Source: Protonemura montana
Taxonomy: Eukaryota; Arthropoda; Insecta; Plecoptera; Nemouridae
Reading direction: 5' to 3'
DNA length: 64,000 bases
NCBI GenBank assembly: GCA_947568835.1
Contig: OX387603.1
Location: 13,726,651-13,790,650, forward strand
A program made the translations under genes and the position numbers. Of the stretch, positions 60,739 through 64,000 are shown in pieces (the first letter of the stretch is position 1; every line of letters starts with the position of its first letter). The notes under the pieces are model-generated. The model made no database searches and was not told where the DNA came from. It saw nothing but the letters and a program-made list of their open reading frames with translations.

Positions 60739-63700
60739 GTAGGGCGTACTTCCCTTATAGCGTGCTTTCCCTATAGCGTGCTTTCACTTGCAGACAGTAT
60801 TTCGAAGGGCGTCGATATCATCTGTTAATACTGGAAGACTGCCTATCTCTGGTTACACGATATCATTTAGAAGATCATTTAGAATGTGTGTTGGACTTGC
60901 GACGAAATATTCTACTAAGATTTATACTTTCTTTCGCTTTTAGCCGTATTTTTAATAGTACTTTTTATGTTTTTATGCTTCGAAAATAAGACAATTTTCA
61001 TACCGGCTATATAAAAATGTGCTGGGTGGTTCGTCCCTTTCCGCGTGGGATCTCTTCATAAAGCAATGAAGATCCCGTTTTATGACATTTTTTCATGAGT
61101 CTGAGATATCGGAATTAAATTTGAAATTCGTGTCGAATGTAAACTTGATTTAGATTAAATTTAACGTCAACTCAGGTAGACTGTTCAGCCATGGTGTAAA
61201 TGGCCGCTAGATCTTGAGTTCGAACGCGAGAGAAACGGGTCTTGCAAATCACATTCGCGACGTGTCGATGGGTTGGCCCGTGACCTGTCCAGGGAACACA
61301 CTTCTGTTCGCAGCTAGCTTCCTGACATGACAGGCTGCAAGAAACTCCAGTTGGAGCACCTTCTTTAGTTCCATTTCACGTTGAGCTCTTGTCCTTAGCG
61401 CCTGGAGAAGACAAACGCAAACATCATTTTATGTTTCCTATAAATATTCCGTGTGCTGTCATTCAATTTGCATACACTATCTGAACTCGCAGTAATGTCT
61501 AAGTTACTGACAGTAATTAATAATCATAAGTCGAAATCGATGCGCGTATTCGGCTCATTATTAGATTTTGCATCACATCTCAAAGTTTGTTTCATCTCAA
61601 GTTCAGCGCGGTCCTATCTCAAGTTGTGTTGGTTTAAAGTTTGCGAAACTCTTATGCGCATTGCCATCTAACTTGAAATAGTTATAGATTTTACTCTCAT
61701 GTTGTTAGTAGCGAGTTTCGCAAGTTTCTCGGAATCAACTCGGGGCTTGGAATTATTGATTTAATGTTTTTGCCTCTAGGCCGGTTATTAGTTTACTTTC
61801 ACGCTAGGCGAGGTTTCTGTTTCAGCGCCAGCCAGTGTGTGGAAATCTCGTTTAGAATTGTTGGAAATTTTAAAATTGCCTCAAGCAAATTTACAGCTCA
61901 TGCGTGAACTTCTAAAATGCCTGGAGTTTTTTTTCGCCCCAGCCTACGACGTTTTGGTCTAATTCTTTCTGTCCTAACTTAAATTGAATTTATCACAGTG
62001 CTGATTCGTAATTTCCATGCTGCAAGTTACGACCAAAATGTTCTTTTAAAGTCTAGATTCAGACATTTCATGTTTTCAGCTCATATTTCTTACCGTAGTT
62101 GCATTGCGACTTACAAAGTGGCCTCGAAAAAGAGAGAAAGCAATTTCTATACGCTACGAAATGCAGAATTGTGTATTTTTTCACCAGAAAAAATTGTAAA
62201 TTCATGGAATTAAGATTGCTTGTCAGTTTCCCTGCCTCGAAAAGTTGGATTATAAACAAGCTTGGCTATATCAGAAAGCGTTGAAAACACTCGCTTGAAT
62301 AATTTACGAACTTTTCCAACAAGCTTTTCGCCGCTTTTCTTTCAACAGATGTTCTTTTCACGTATAGGGAAACAAAACAGCTCAAGAGTGGTACCAAAAC
62401 AGTCCCCGAGGATGCTCGGCTCCTTGATTGGAAAACTTATCAAGATAAACGACCGTCATCTCGGGAAATAATTGGTTCCTTCTTTGTTCCAAAATTTAGC
62501 ACAAGTTGCTTGTAAATCAATTGTTCTTGTCGCATAGTTTTCTTTTATACTTGTTGCATGTCGGCGCCACATTACATGTAATCGACTATTCAAATTAAGC
62601 CACTGTAATGTTTCCTCGTCAGCTCCCTCACAAAATACGTTGTAGGTCGTCGTAATTTCAATGCACAGATCTAGATAGCAAGTCGCAGGCCAGCCCCTTA
62701 TGTCACTGGACCAAGCACGTTCCGCACTTGCCGCCTATTTCCCGTGCAGACGCCACTTTCCCGGTTACGCTTACGCCAATCGCCGTCCAGTCAGCAGCAC
62801 TGAGCCATGTTGAAGCGCTTACCGCGCCATGTGGCGCCACCTAGTAGCTAGCAAGCGCACTACATCCAGCGCGACGGTATTAGTTCTTGAGTTTTCCGCT
62901 AGAGGTTTGTGGATGAGGAAAGCTTCGAAAAATTCGTTGTAGGTGGCGGCTGTGTTAAGCAGGTATGTTGGTGTTCGATATTTAAGCGATGCTAGTTTTT
63001 GCTAGTGAAAATACATGCTGTTTGCGAAGTAACGTTTATTTAGTTTTCTGGTCCGTAATGATTAAAATGTACGTACAAAATATGCATATTTACCAAGTCT
63101 GAGGTTGTTATTGAAATGCACAAAAATAAGTTATTAGCAGCTGGTTAGTTTCGTGTAAAGAAACAAGAAACAGATATTGATAACCGATTAACTTCTCTCA
63201 TTCCGAAAGAACTTGTATAAAAAAATGAGCGGACCAGTTCATATAAAAAGCATGTGCTTGCGTTTGCCACCGTCAAATACCAAATGATAGTTTATGACAG
63301 AAATTGATAGCCTCTGAAGGAAACTGCTACTCAACTTGATCCGTTCGAATGCGTATCCAGAGCCACATCCACATAAATGCGTACCATAAAGAGCGCAACG
63401 CGTGGAACACGAAGTGCGTCTCGTGACTGAAATTACACGTTTAATTGGATCTGTTTCGCCTGCAAAATGGCGTTTTATTGAACGGTTTTCACCGGAATTA
63501 CGGTGATCCGAAGCAGCTCAGTCTTTCCAAGCAGCAGCCAGCAACGCGGGGTTTATTTCTCCACCGTCCCTGTTTACGTCTGGCGGCACAACCTCTCCGC
63601 AGAGAACAATGTGGTGCTATACGTGTACGAGTCGCCCGACCGAGCGACCATTTCGGATTTTACACATCCCGAATCATGTTTTGCTTGAACCGGGTCAAAA

Positions 63701-64000
63701 ATACTCGCGCCTTACATTGTACGCTTCGTACTTGCAGCGATCGTTTCGCGTTGTTGTTTAGAAATGAAGCAATTCTCTCGGCTCTATTGTAATTTCGAGC
63801 CGAGCTTTTGTAGGTGCGTGCCGTGGATCAGCGCGCGTTTCGTGCCAATCTAACGTTTGCGAAATCGTCTATTCGCACGCTGCACGCTTCCCCGTGAAAT
63901 ACGTTTCCCCTTATTTTGGCCAGACCGTTGCTAGCATTATCATTCTCAGATGTAATGGAACATTAGATATTCATCTCCATGCGTTCAGATCGCGAAATAA
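60739..64000 (+). other. dystrophin intron (5' part), at least 3.3 kb
   Basis: Non-coding sequence after the last visible exon. It holds a possible SINE-like repeat (61160-61415) and a CpG-rich patch (about 62690-62880). I looked for spectrin-like continuation in all frames and saw none. A small exon could be missed. Confidence 0.75.
61160..61415 (+). repeat. possible SINE-like repeat
   Basis: GAGTTCGAACGCG at 61216-61228 resembles a Pol III B box. Upstream, CAGCCATGGTGTAAATGGCC could fold like a D arm. Downstream is a GC-richer body (GTCCAGGGAACACACTTCTG, later GACAGGCTGCAAGAAACTCC) ending around GCGCCTGGAGAAG. The family is not identified and no second copy was found in the window. Confidence 0.35.

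Noticed and set aside
63445..63792. 115-codon plus-strand frame as a possible next dystrophin exon
   Set aside because: No heptad pattern or spectrin-repeat Trp, and it overlaps another frame of equal quality; not supported.
1..64000. CRISPR arrays, bacterial operons, rRNA genes
   Set aside because: No regularly spaced repeats, no ribosome-binding-site-led gene runs and no rRNA-like conserved blocks were seen.

Overview
The window is eukaryotic nuclear DNA, almost certainly from an insect and possibly a large-genome hemimetabolous one (species not determined). The evidence is a set of GT-AG exons encoding an arthropod dystrophin, very large AT-rich introns, an interstitial array of TTAGG (the ancestral insect telomere repeat), and arthropod-type transposons. 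There is no prokaryotic gene organisation, CRISPR array or rRNA.

The only host gene I can support is dystrophin on the + strand. Six internal exons (9925-10097, 14852-14950, 33849-33954, 59047-59258, 59377-59531, 60549-60738) join in phase into one open frame of 935 nt, about 311 codons. They encode a proline-rich hinge (hinge 3 equivalent) followed by three-helix spectrin repeats matching the region of repeats 20 to 22 of vertebrate dystrophin. The introns are about 4.8, 18.9, 25.1, 0.12 and 1.0 kb. The gene runs off both ends of the window; no start, stop, promoter or poly(A) site of the host gene was identified.

Two large mobile elements sit in the introns. (1) At 770-4612, in the intron upstream of the first visible exon, is a 3.84 kb DNA element with roughly 560-bp inverted terminal repeats and a TTA target duplication. 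Inside it is a minus-strand, frame-broken gene of a multicopy, functionally uncharacterised family (N-terminal YHxxC motif, LP..A...H..R...Q signature, C-terminal CXC-like cysteine cluster). The 3' end of a LINE abuts the inner edge of its right repeat. (2) At about 47513-51930, antisense to dystrophin in the 25 kb intron, is an apparently intact Jockey-superfamily (CR1/L2-like) LINE. Its ORF1 carries a PHD-type finger plus CCHC knuckles; its ORF2 carries an APE endonuclease and a reverse transcriptase. ORF1 and ORF2 are in the same frame, separated only by a TAG followed by CAATTA. That is the tobamovirus-type leaky stop context. The conserved endonuclease Asn lies upstream of the first in-frame AUG of ORF2. 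This makes stop-codon readthrough the best hypothesis for ORF2 expression, and it is the most interesting finding here.

The rest is intronic DNA holding diverged dispersed repeats (some with inverted arms), possible SINE-like pieces, microsatellites, long G/C homopolymers, chained perfect hairpins just upstream of an exon, and scattered CpG-rich patches. Most of it shows nothing I can name.
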